This document shows, piece by piece, positions 1 to 5,569 of a stretch of 7,306 bases of DNA. Positions within the stretch are counted from its first letter, which is position 1. The number at the start of each line of letters is the position of its first letter. The notes under the pieces were generated by a model, which searched no databases, was not told the DNA's origin, and worked only from the letters and a program-made list of their open reading frames with translations. The stretch comes from Planctomycetaceae bacterium (lineage in GTDB: Bacteria; Planctomycetota; Planctomycetia; Pirellulales; Pirellulaceae). The position numbers and the translations under genes were made by a program. The DNA is taken from positions 1 through 7,306 of the forward strand of contig JABHUV010000023.1 in assembly GCA_018658605.1 (NCBI GenBank). Direction: 5' to 3'.

Positions 1-2
1 AA

Positions 3-2204
3 GAGGCGGATAAAGACATCTCACGAGAATTGCGGGAGCGGGGTCTTTTGGTATTACTAGATCAAATTCTGCATGACTACCCGTTTTGCTGGCGCGCAGA
101 TGAGGACCCGTTGATTCAATATCCACGAGAGAGTTGGTTTATTCGGACCACGGAGTTTAAAGATCAGTTACTTTTGAACAATCAAAAGATCAATTGGCAA
201 CCCGAGCATATTAAAGATGGGAGGTTCGGGAATTTTTTAGAGTCCAACGTGGATTGGTCGTTGTCTCGCGAGCGTTATTGGGGGACTCCACTGCCGATTT
301 GGGAATGCGAGGAGACGGGTAAACGGGAAGCGATTGATTCCTACAGTGAGGTGATTAATAAACCCGGGGCTGCAGGCATGGAAGTATGGACTGCAGCAAA
401 AGCTGAATCGCCAGATTTGTCGGAGCATCTTAAAGTCCACAAACCCTATATTGACGCGATCTCGTATGACTCACCCTTTTGCGATGGTGCGCGTATGAAG
501 CGAGTCGCTGAGGTGATTGATTGTTGGTATGATTCCGGCGCTATGCCGTTTGCGCAATGGGGGTTTCCACACCAAGGCGCAGAACAGTTCAAGGAGCAAT
601 TCCCGGCGGACTTTATCAGTGAGGCGATTGATCAAACACGAGGCTGGTTCTATAGTCAATTGGCAATTAGCACAATGCTGTTTGGTGATACAGCCGTCGA
701 AACGGATGTGACACAAGAGTATCCTCACCCGTATCGCAATTGCGTTGTGCTTGGACTGATGCTCGGCGAAGACGGCCGGAAAATGTCAAAGAGTAAACGT
801 AACTATCGTGAGCCAAACGAAATATTTGTAAAGTTTGGCGCGGATGCGTTACGGTGGTACTTTTTTGCAAATCAAGCACCATGGACCCCCATTCGCTACA
901 AAGAGCAGGCCATCAAAGAAAGTATGCCTGAGTTTATCTTGCGGCTTTGGAACGTTTATAGCTTTTTCACAATCTATGCGAATATTGATGGGTTTGATCC
1001 AGGCATTTCTCTGAAGGACAGTGTCGACCAACTGCGGCCAAACGAATTCGTAGCGGGGCATGGTTATCGGCCTGTCTCGGAGAGAGATGAGTTGGACCGG
1101 TGGGCAATGAGCGAATTACATATGACAATCGCTGCTGTAACCGAAAAAATGGATTGCTACGATAACTATGGCGCCGCTCTAGCCCTCAATCGCTTTGTGG
1201 ATGGACTAAGTAACTGGTTTGTCCGTCGCAGCCGCGACCGATTTTGGGCGTCCGAGAAAGAAGATCTAGGAAAACTTGATGGCTACTGGACCTTATATGA
1301 ATGTCTGGTAACACTTAGCAAACTAATAGCCCCATTCGTTCCTTTTTTAAGTGAGACAATATGGAGCGGACTTTCCGGTGTTTACGGTGCAGCCGTGTTG
1401 GAAAGTGTGCACTTGTGTGATTATCCCGAATCGAACGCGACGTTGGTGGATGAATCGCTGTCCGCCCGGATGGCAACACTTCGCGAAATAGCAAGTTTGG
1501 GACGTAGTGCGCGGATGAACGCCAAGCTTAAAGTGCGACAGCCCTTGCAGGGAGTCGAGGTTATTCTTGGCGACATGGAGCACCAGCAATGGCTCGAATC
1601 CCACGATCTGTTACTGCGAGATGAATTGAATGTAAAGTCGATAAGTTATTCCACCAGTGGTGAGGAATATATAACCTATGTAGTTTCTCCCAATTTCCAA
1701 TTGCTGGGACCTCGTTTAGGCCCCTTGCTGCCTCAGGTAAAAAAAATGTTGGCTGAAACGGATGGCGGTGGTTTGCTTGGACAATTGGAAACTAACGGTC
1801 AGGTGACACTTCGCTTGGACTCCAAGGATATCATTCTGCAGGCCAATGAAATACAGGTGGGCTTGGCTGCAAAGGATGGTTGGGCGGCAGCGCAGGGTAA
1901 CAATTGTGTTGTGGTGTTAAATACGGAACTTACCTCCGATCTTATTTGCGAGGGTTTTGCTCGAGATGTTGTAAGATTGGTGCAGGATCGTCGCAAAGAA
2001 ATAGAGTGTGATTTTACTGATAAAATTAATGTTGCCGTGGTGACAACGTCGGCCACGCTTGCCGCGGCAATGGATCGGCACGGTGAGTTCATCGCGGCGG
2101 AAACGTTGGCGGAGAATATTGGCACGGTGGCGTTGAGTTGTGAGGGCGTTCAACATGTGATCGGAGATGATGCGTTGGAATTGTTTGTGGAACAAATTCA
2201 ATAA
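3..2204 (+). CDS. ileS: Isoleucyl-tRNA synthetase, C-terminal part (5' end outside window)
   Basis: Cytoplasmic class I aminoacyl-tRNA synthetase that charges tRNA-Ile. The frame is open from the first bases of the window, so the TTG at 30 is an internal codon and not the start. About 733 residues are visible. They begin in the late editing (CP1) region, followed by the return to the catalytic core with the [13 protein letters not shown] block (about nt 264-302), then WYDSG (about 525-540) and [11 protein letters not shown]. The KMSKS ATP-binding loop is at 780-794 in the context [15 protein letters not shown]. The HIGH motif must lie upstream. An all-helical anticodon-binding domain follows. 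The last ~200 residues (ending [18 protein letters not shown] and a short tail) resemble the C-terminal domain of eukaryote-like (type 2) IleRS, and there is no paired-CxxC zinc finger as in E. coli IleRS. The TAA stop is directly followed by an out-of-frame TGA. Assignment to IleRS is very secure; the type 2 subclass is an inference from motifs. Confidence 0.96.
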   Translation, partial: EADKDISRELRERGLLVLLDQILHDYPFCWRADEDPLIQYPRESWFIRTTEFKDQLLLNNQKINWQPEHIKDGRFGNFLESNVDWSLSRERYWGTPLPIWECEETGKREAIDSYSEVINKPGAAGMEVWTAAKAESPDLSEHLKVHKPYIDAISYDSPFCDGARMKRVAEVIDCWYDSGAMPFAQWGFPHQGAEQFKEQFPADFISEAIDQTRGWFYSQLAISTMLFGDTAVETDVTQEYPHPYRNCVVLGLMLGEDGRKMSKSKRNYREPNEIFVKFGADALRWYFFANQAPWTPIRYKEQAIKESMPEFILRLWNVYSFFTIYANIDGFDPGISLKDSVDQLRPNEFVAGHGYRPVSERDELDRWAMSELHMTIAAVTEKMDCYDNYGAALALNRFVDGLSNWFVRRSRDRFWASEKEDLGKLDGYWTLYECLVTLSKLIAPFVPFLSETIWSGLSGVYGAAVLESVHLCDYPESNATLVDESLSARMATLREIASLGRSARMNAKLKVRQPLQGVEVILGDMEHQQWLESHDLLLRDELNVKSISYSTSGEEYITYVVSPNFQLLGPRLGPLLPQVKKMLAETDGGGLLGQLETNGQVTLRLDSKDIILQANEIQVGLAAKDGWAAAQGNNCVVVLNTELTSDLICEGFARDVVRLVQDRRKEIECDFTDKINVAVVTTSATLAAAMDRHGEFIAAETLAENIGTVALSCEGVQHVIGDDALELFVEQIQ

Positions 2205-2228
2205 TGACAGTTTGTCGATGGGCAGCGT

Positions 2229-2843
2229 ATGTTAAAAATTGCAGTGTGGATTTCCGGCGGCGGAACGACGTTAAATAATATCCTTAATTGCGTATCTACC
2301 GAAAACCTTGAAGTTGATGTATGCCTGGTCGTTTCTAGCAGCTCTGCAGTTGACGGCGTAGAAATTGCGCAAACAGCTGGCATTGAGACACAGATCGTCC
2401 GGAGGGGAGAATTCGATTCCCCCGAAGGCTATCGTGACGAGATGTTTCGCCGCTGTCGAGAGATGGGTGTGCAGTATGTTGTGATGGCGGGATTTCTTAA
2501 ACACGTGTTGATCCCTAGTGACTTTACTAATCGAGTGATCAATATTCATCCCAGCTTGATTCCGGCGTTTTGTGGAAAAGGAATGTATGGAAATCGCGTA
2601 CATCAAGCGGTCGCCGATTCTGGCGTATCCGCAAGCGGCTGCACAATTCATTTTGTGGATAATGAATTTGATCACGGTCCGATCATTTACCAACAAACTG
2701 TGCAACTTACCCAAGGCGATTGCGCCGAAGATGTACGGCAAAAGGTCTTTGTTGCGGAATGCGAAGCTTATCCGAAGGTCTTGGGATGGCTAAATGCAGG
2801 CCGTGTCTCGGTTGACGGTTCAGTGGTGACTGTTCAGGACTGA
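2229..2843 (+). CDS. purN: Phosphoribosylglycinamide formyltransferase (GAR transformylase)
   Basis: Transfers a formyl group from 10-formyltetrahydrofolate to GAR in de novo purine synthesis (cytoplasm). The protein is 204 residues, close to the usual ~210. The N-terminal phosphate-binding loop reads ISGGGTTLNN (residues 8-17) where E. coli has ISGNGSNLQ. The catalytic triad is present: Asn105 and His107 in NIHPSL, and Asp148 in NEFDHGPII. Between them, the usual P-G-x-H-T-H-R segment is replaced by AFCGKGMYGNRVHQ (113-126), a variant I associate with planctomycete and Bacteroidetes-like enzymes. The ATG at 2229 is the only sensible start: a TGA closes the frame at 2205, and the ISGGG strand follows directly after the start. 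The ribosome site is weak. The gap to ileS is 24 bases, so co-transcription with ileS is likely. Confidence 0.93.
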   Translation: MLKIAVWISGGGTTLNNILNCVSTENLEVDVCLVVSSSSAVDGVEIAQTAGIETQIVRRGEFDSPEGYRDEMFRRCREMGVQYVVMAGFLKHVLIPSDFTNRVINIHPSLIPAFCGKGMYGNRVHQAVADSGVSASGCTIHFVDNEFDHGPIIYQQTVQLTQGDCAEDVRQKVFVAECEAYPKVLGWLNAGRVSVDGSVVTVQD

Positions 2844-2855
2844 TAGTTACTGAAC
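2832..2855 (+). terminator. Hairpin spanning the purN stop codon (possible transcript end)
   Basis: GTTCAG (2832-2837) pairs perfectly with CTGAAC (2850-2855). Inside it, ACT (2839-2841) can pair with AGT (2845-2847), with one to two unpaired bases between the two helices. The purN TGA lies in the hairpin. No T-run follows, so it is not a canonical intrinsic terminator. It may mark a 3' end or be chance; the next gene starts about 245 bases later. Confidence 0.25.
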
Positions 2856-2903
2856 GACCTAGAATTCTCTAAAGCTCGCGCTGAGCAAAAATTTGGTGAA
2901 TCG

Positions 2904-2952
2904 CTGATTAAACGCGATAATCCCTTTCCTCACTGCCTGATTAGGCGATTAA
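2904..2952 (+). repeat. Imperfect direct repeat CTGATTA-N2-3-CGAT upstream of the regulator gene
   Basis: CTGATTA occurs at 2904-2910 and again at 2937-2943, exactly 33 bases apart (about three helical turns). Each copy is followed within two or three bases by a CGAT-like tetramer. It lies in the 257-base non-coding gap (2844-3100), where I see no small gene. It could be a binding site pair on one face of the helix, but the copies are short and diverge after the core. Confidence 0.25.
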
Positions 2953-2958
2953 TTGAGT

Positions 2959-2975
2959 TCAAATGCGCAATTTGA
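2959..2975. promoter_or_regulatory. Perfect 17-bp inverted repeat TCAAAT-N5-ATTTGA, candidate operator
   Basis: TCAAAT (2959-2964) and ATTTGA (2970-2975) form an exact dyad with a 5-base centre. The right arm overlaps a consensus-like TTGACA at 2972-2977. A protein bound here would sit directly upstream of the regulator gene, as expected for autoregulation by a DeoR-type repressor. The same half-site recurs in front of pduL (TTCAAAT at 3843-3849 and CTCAAATTGAG at 3864-3874). Operator function is inferred; the dyad itself is visible. Confidence 0.4.
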
Positions 2976-3007
2976 CAGGGAATGGCGAAAAAGTTCCAAA
3001 ACAGTGC

Positions 3008-3036
3008 TATAAATCTCTCAAAAACTATCATATAAT
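3008..3036 (+). promoter_or_regulatory. Candidate promoter for the DeoR-family gene (TATAAT at 3031-3036)
   Basis: An exact TATAAT lies at 3031-3036. The hexamer 17 bases upstream (3008-3013, TATAAA) is a poor -35, and the good TTGACA at 2972-2977 is too far away to pair with it. Transcription from about 3043 would leave a ~58-base leader before the preferred start at 3101. Planctomycete sigma-70 promoters are poorly defined, so this is tentative. Confidence 0.3.
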
Positions 3037-3089
3037 CACAGCCAGTGAGCATGGATGTGCGTAAATGCAGTTATACAGTGCAAAAATGC

Positions 3090-3096
3090 AGGAAAG
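3090..3096 (+). promoter_or_regulatory. Ribosome binding site AGGAAAG that decides the regulator start
   Basis: AGGAAAG at 3090-3096 is four bases before the ATG at 3101. Two other in-frame ATGs (3065 and 3086) have no comparable site and would add 12 or 5 residues with no family counterpart. This supports 3101 as the start. Confidence 0.65.
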
Positions 3097-3100
3097 AACT

Positions 3101-3886
3101 ATGGCGAGTAGAGTAAGACAAGACCGTTTATTGGAGTTAGTTCGGATTAATGGGTTTGCATCGTTACATAATTTAGCGAATTTATTAAAAGTTTCCGAAT
3201 CAACCGTAAGACGTGACCTAGGGTTTCTAGAGAAGGAGGGAAGTGTGAAACGCACCCATGGCGGTGTGTTCTACACGGGACCTGCTCCCAACTTAGGTCA
3301 TTTCAATCAACGACAACAACGTGAGCACGATCGGAAGGTCGCAATCGCTGAGTTAACAGCGTCGTTGATAAACGATGGCGACACACTACTGCTTGACGGC
3401 GGTAGTACTACTTATGAGTTAGCACAGCGACTAGTAGGACGTCCGATGCAAATCGTGACGAATTCCTTACCGGTGGCCACTGCGTTCACAAGTAGTGAGG
3501 AAACGGATGTAGTGCTGATTGGCGGTTATGTGCATGCACGTAGCGGAGTCGCGATTGGGCCGTATTCTGTTTCAATGATTCAACAGTTAAATGTGCAACG
3601 GGCGGTAATCAGCGTAGCTGGAATTACTGATCGAGGCATCTATAACTCTAACCTCCTGTTAGTTGAAACTGAAAAGGCAATGATGCAGGCGGCTGATGAG
3701 GTGACGGTTGTAGCAGATAGTACAAAGTTTAATAAATCGAGTTTAGCGTTGTTATGTGAACTGTCGATGATCGATTCGATTGTTGTGGACGACGAATTGG
3801 ACGCAGAGTGGATTAACACTTTGCGTCTGGCAGGCATTGACGTTCAAATAGCAGCGATCCGTACTCAAATTGAGCCGACATCCTAA
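3101..3886 (+). CDS. DeoR-family transcriptional regulator of the BMC operon
   Basis: Cytoplasmic DNA-binding repressor, 261 residues from the ATG at 3101 (family usual 250-260). The N-terminal winged helix-turn-helix runs from about residue 6 to 55, with the recognition helix in VSESTVRRDL (31-40) and the wing ending in KRTHGG. The C-terminal sugar-phosphate sensor domain (about 75-235) has the phosphate-binding LDGGSTT (98-104), TNSLPVA, IGGYVHARSGVAIGP (140-154) and ADSTKF (205-210). These are the hallmarks of DeoR regulators that respond to phosphorylated sugars. It lies 68 bases upstream of pduL in the same direction, the usual place of the regulator in PVM-type BMC loci. There a pathway intermediate such as a fuculose or rhamnulose phosphate would be a logical inducer, but the ligand is not readable from the sequence. 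Possible operators are the TTCAAAT-type repeats on both sides of the gene. Confidence 0.9.
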   Translation: MASRVRQDRLLELVRINGFASLHNLANLLKVSESTVRRDLGFLEKEGSVKRTHGGVFYTGPAPNLGHFNQRQQREHDRKVAIAELTASLINDGDTLLLDGGSTTYELAQRLVGRPMQIVTNSLPVATAFTSSEETDVVLIGGYVHARSGVAIGPYSVSMIQQLNVQRAVISVAGITDRGIYNSNLLLVETEKAMMQAADEVTVVADSTKFNKSSLALLCELSMIDSIVVDDELDAEWINTLRLAGIDVQIAAIRTQIEPTS

Positions 3887-3897
3887 CGATGCATAAT
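3864..3897 (+). promoter_or_regulatory. Candidate promoter/operator for pduL inside the 3' end of the regulator gene
   Basis: TTGAGC (3870-3875) and CATAAT (3892-3897) are separated by 16 bases, giving 4/6 and 5/6 matches to sigma-70 hexamers. The -35 overlaps an exact inverted repeat CTCAA-A-TTGAG (3864-3874). A further TTCAAAT lies at 3843-3849. The arrangement resembles that upstream of the regulator gene, where a TCAAAT/ATTTGA dyad overlaps TTGACA. If real, the enzyme and shell genes could be induced separately from the regulator. It is partly coding sequence, which weakens the case. Confidence 0.33.
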
Positions 3898-3943
3898 ATA
3901 GCGACAATAAAACGTCGATAAACCAACATTCAAAAGTCAGATT

Positions 3944-3949
3944 AGAGGA
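3944..3949 (+). promoter_or_regulatory. Ribosome binding site AGAGGA supporting the GTG start of pduL
   Basis: AGAGGA at 3944-3949 is five bases before GTG at 3955. The next in-frame ATG (3967) would be 17 bases from this site, too far for normal initiation, so GTG is preferred. Confidence 0.6.
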
Positions 3950-3954
3950 ATTAC

Positions 3955-4698
3955 GTGAGCGTAGAAATGTTACAGCCGGCAATTATAAATTCGCCAAATT
4001 CACCCAGTCGTGAAGTTGTAGAGCGTATCGTTCGTCAAATCGTTACGGGAATAGCGCCGGAAACCCCGGCCGTCGCCGAGGTCAACGAAGAACCAACGGA
4101 TGATTTGATAGTAAATGTTTCCGCACGACACATTCACCTTAGTGACGCTCACGTTGAAACTCTGTTCGGCCCCGGTCACACGCTGACCCCAATGAAATGG
4201 CTTTTTCAGGACGGATATTTTGCGGCGGAAGAGACATTGATGGTGGTGGGGCCGCGAAAACGCATGTTGCCAAATGTACGAGTACTAGGTCCAACACGCC
4301 CCGATAGTCAAATTGAACTTGCCTATACGGATGCGGTTCAGCTGGGTTTAGACATACCGGTAAGACATAGCGGAGATATCGCAGGTACACCAGGTTGTGT
4401 TCTGGTGGGACCACAGGGCGCCGTTAATCTAACTGAGGGGGTGATTCGTGCGGCGCGGCACGTGCACATGAACATTAGCGACCTTCAACGTTTTGGCGTT
4501 GCAAATGGCGACATGATGAAATTGCGAATTACGACTGATGACTGCTCGATGGTATTTGAAGATGTGAAAGTGCGAGCGTCTGAGGGAATCAAACTGGAAG
4601 TACATATTGATACCGATGAGGGCAACGCTTGCAACATTTCCAACGCGAGCAAGTTGGAATTACTCAAGGCAGAAACTTGTAAGTGCGAAGACCATTGA
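3955..4698 (+). CDS. pduL: BMC phosphate acyltransferase PduL (phosphotransacylase)
   Basis: Converts acyl-CoA plus phosphate to acyl-phosphate and free CoA, recycling CoA for the aldehyde dehydrogenase in the BMC lumen. The protein is 247 residues with the duplicated beta-barrel PduL signature. The metal-binding motifs are all present: SARHIHLS (His59, His61), Glu121, Cys148 in [15 protein letters not shown] (His169, His171) and His217 in EVHIDT. These correspond to the dinuclear zinc ligands and nearby conserved residues known in PduL; the one-to-one mapping is from memory. Lys81, Arg103, Arg109 and Arg115 fall in conserved positions. Residues 1-50 precede the catalytic part and contain a predicted amphipathic helix (about 18-33, [15 protein letters not shown]) joined by a Pro/Glu-rich linker, typical of an encapsulation peptide. 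The C-terminus ends in an odd C-K-C-E-D-H. It is unrelated to the Pta family, so this assignment is BMC-specific. Confidence 0.95.
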   Translation: MSVEMLQPAIINSPNSPSREVVERIVRQIVTGIAPETPAVAEVNEEPTDDLIVNVSARHIHLSDAHVETLFGPGHTLTPMKWLFQDGYFAAEETLMVVGPRKRMLPNVRVLGPTRPDSQIELAYTDAVQLGLDIPVRHSGDIAGTPGCVLVGPQGAVNLTEGVIRAARHVHMNISDLQRFGVANGDMMKLRITTDDCSMVFEDVKVRASEGIKLEVHIDTDEGNACNISNASKLELLKAETCKCEDH

Positions 4699-4720
4699 GA
4701 TATCGGTAAAACAAAACAGG

Positions 4721-4740
4721 TGTCGTCAAAATTGGCGACA
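4721..4740 (+). other. Seven-base-pair hairpin in the leader of the shell genes
   Basis: TGTCGTC (4721-4727) pairs with GGCGACA (4734-4740) through one G-U wobble, with an AAAATT loop. It lies 22 bases after the pduL stop in a 165-base non-coding gap. An A-rich stretch follows, so it is not a + strand terminator. It may protect the 3' end of the pduL message or be part of a longer leader structure. Confidence 0.4.
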
Positions 4741-4773
4741 TGAAAAAGTAGTTGGAGAGACGTAGATATTGTT

Positions 4774-4840
4774 ATGCGACGCATTCGGTAACCGGGAGAA
4801 TTCTCGTTTGCCACATGCGGAGTTTATTATTTTTTGTTTA
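4774..4840 (+). promoter_or_regulatory. Palindrome-rich stem-loop with U-tract upstream of the first BMC-H gene (possible attenuator)
   Basis: Three exact dyads lie in tandem: ATGCG-A-CGCAT (4774-4784), CGGT-A-ACCG (4786-4794) and GAGAATTCTC (4796-4805). As RNA, CGCAT (4780-4784) pairs with ATGCG (4815-4819) and GGTAA (4787-4791) with TTGCC (4808-4812), capped by GAG/CTC. A T-rich tract starts at 4823 (TTTATTATTTTTTG). The whole resembles a weak intrinsic terminator placed inside an operon, about 24 bases before the ribosome site of the shell gene. TATTAT at 4825-4830 could alternatively be a -10 box, though no good -35 accompanies it. Confidence 0.35.
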
Positions 4841-4851
4841 GTTGTTTTTCT

Positions 4852-4857
4852 AGGAGA
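4852..4857 (+). promoter_or_regulatory. Strong ribosome binding site AGGAGA of the first BMC-H gene
   Basis: AGGAGA at 4852-4857 is six bases before ATG 4864 and follows a T-rich unstructured stretch, fitting a highly translated shell gene. It rules out the in-frame TTG at 4834 as start, since that codon lies upstream of the ribosome site. Confidence 0.7.
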
Positions 4858-4863
4858 ATAAAG

Positions 4864-5166
4864 ATGGCAACTGCTATGGAAGCGTTAGGGATGATCGAAG
4901 CAAAGGGTTTTGTTGCTCTTGTCGAAGCCACTGACGCCATGATGAAGGCGGCAAATGTAGAGTTCCTTGGTTGGGACAAAGTTGGCGCTGGTTTGGTTTG
5001 CGCATTTGTAACTGGTGACGTCGCGGCTGTTAAAGCTGCAACGGATGCGGGAGCAAACGCAGCAGGTCGCGTAGGCGAAGTCTTAAGTGTGCAGGTGATC
5101 CCTCGTCCACATTCGGACGTCGCTAAGGTTATCAAATTGCCGGCTAAAAAAGCTGTCAAGGCATAA
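4864..5166 (+). CDS. BMC-H hexameric shell protein 1 (PduA/CcmK-like)
   Basis: Facet-forming shell protein; six copies make a hexagonal tile with a central pore that passes small metabolites. The protein is 100 residues and a single Pfam BMC domain. It opens with [20 protein letters not shown] (7-26), close to PduA. The pore loop is [10 protein letters not shown], with Lys39-Val-Gly41-Ala42-Gly43, where PduA has K-I-G-S-G, so the pore serine is Ala. Cys46 follows the loop. The second half has [18 protein letters not shown] and the edge/tile motif [10 protein letters not shown] basic tail ending KKAVKA extends past the domain. It starts 165 bases after pduL behind a structured leader and 36 bases before a second BMC-H. 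BMC-H identity is certain; which metabolite it conducts is not readable. Confidence 0.95.
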   Translation: MATAMEALGMIEAKGFVALVEATDAMMKAANVEFLGWDKVGAGLVCAFVTGDVAAVKAATDAGANAAGRVGEVLSVQVIPRPHSDVAKVIKLPAKKAVKA

Positions 5167-5170
5167 CGAC

Positions 5171-5188
5171 TGTTTTAAATTTTAAACA
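5171..5188 (+). repeat. AT-rich near-perfect inverted repeat between the two BMC-H genes
   Basis: The 18-base segment TGTTTTAAATTTTAAACA is palindromic except for one T-T mismatch on each side of the AT-only core. It fills most of the 36-base gap between the shell genes. As an RNA stem it would be weak; as DNA it would be an easily melted or protein-bound site. A role is not evident. Confidence 0.3.
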
Positions 5189-5202
5189 TAAGGAAAAGAC
5201 AA

Positions 5203-5472
5203 ATGGAAAGCGCAATTGGATTAATTGAAACACGAGGCCTCGTTGGTCTCGTGGAAGCGACGGACGCGATGGCAAAAGCTGCCAACGTGGATATCGTGAA
5301 GAGAGTCGATATCGGTGGTGGTCTGGTTACCAGCATCGTAAGTGGAGACGTTGGTAGCGTACGGGCAGCTGTCGAAGCTGGCGGAAATGCAGCGAGCCAA
5401 GTTGGTGAGTTGGTTTCAACACACGTTATACCGCGTCCAGCTGAAGGCCTATCGGAAGTCTATTTTTCGTAA
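5203..5472 (+). CDS. BMC-H hexameric shell protein 2
   Basis: A second facet protein, 89 residues, close to the minimal BMC domain. It shares the [21 protein letters not shown] start and the VIPRP edge motif with its neighbour, and the two clearly derive from a duplication. The pore loop is different: RVDIGGGLVTS, with Asp36-Ile-Gly38-Gly39-Gly40, so an acidic residue replaces the pore-flanking lysine and glycine replaces serine. The C-terminus is short (GLSEVYFS) and lacks the basic tail of the first protein. AAGGAAAAG (5190-5198) provides a good ribosome site for ATG 5203. Two BMC-H paralogs without a BMC-T in the same block fits the PVM-type gene set. Mixed or homomeric tiles cannot be told apart from sequence. 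Confidence 0.95.
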   Translation: MESAIGLIETRGLVGLVEATDAMAKAANVDIVKRVDIGGGLVTSIVSGDVGSVRAAVEAGGNAASQVGELVSTHVIPRPAEGLSEVYFS

Positions 5473-5524
5473 ATAGATCTGACGAGGTGAGCTCCTGTAT
5501 TTTTAGGAATTGATTTCGTTGGTT

Positions 5525-5550
5525 GTTGGGGGAGAGTAATCTCCCCAAAC
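5525..5550 (+). other. GNRA-capped stem-loop between the shell genes and ackA
   Basis: GGGGAGA (5529-5535) pairs perfectly with TCTCCCC (5540-5546) across a GTAA loop, which is a GNRA tetraloop (GUAA) in RNA. After one G-A mismatch the stem continues with GTT/AAC (5525-5527 with 5548-5550). The gap 5473-5569 holds no gene. No T-run follows (AAATGGAAGGAACC instead), so it is unlikely to be an intrinsic terminator. A stable hairpin here could protect the abundant shell-gene message from 3' exonucleases and lower ackA output. It ends only five bases before the GGAAGGAA ribosome site of ackA (5555-5562). Confidence 0.6.
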
Positions 5551-5569
5551 AAATGGAAGGAACCAAGTA

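Noticed and set aside
2271..2741. Long minus-strand reading frame (156 codons) opposite purN
   Set aside because: It is fully antisense to a well-conserved gene, has no ribosome site and its protein shows no family motif.
2983..2998. Sigma-54-like TGGC-N-TTCCA upstream of the regulator gene
   Set aside because: The -12 element lacks the required GC dinucleotide and the regulator is not a sigma-54 activator type.
3065..3100. Upstream ATGs at 3065 and 3086 for the DeoR-family gene
   Set aside because: Family members begin just before the helix-turn-helix, as with ATG 3101, which has the AGGAAAG site; the extra residues look unlike the family.
4708..4740. Minus-strand intrinsic terminator (hairpin followed on the minus strand by TGTTTTGTTTT)
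   Set aside because: There is no minus-strand gene for it to end anywhere in the window.
4834..4863. TTG at 4834 as the start of the first BMC-H gene
   Set aside because: It lies upstream of the strong AGGAGA site, and the extra residues (CFSRRIK-like) do not fit the BMC-H N-terminus; ATG 4864 does.
4827..5159. Minus-strand frame of 110 codons opposite the first BMC-H gene
   Set aside because: It mirrors the Ala/Gly-rich codon pattern of the shell gene and has no independent motif; a composition artefact.
5484..5515. Terminator candidate AGGTGAGCTCCT followed by GTATTTTT after the second BMC-H gene
   Set aside because: Only three base pairs can form around the GAGCTC core; far too weak compared with the GNRA hairpin just downstream.
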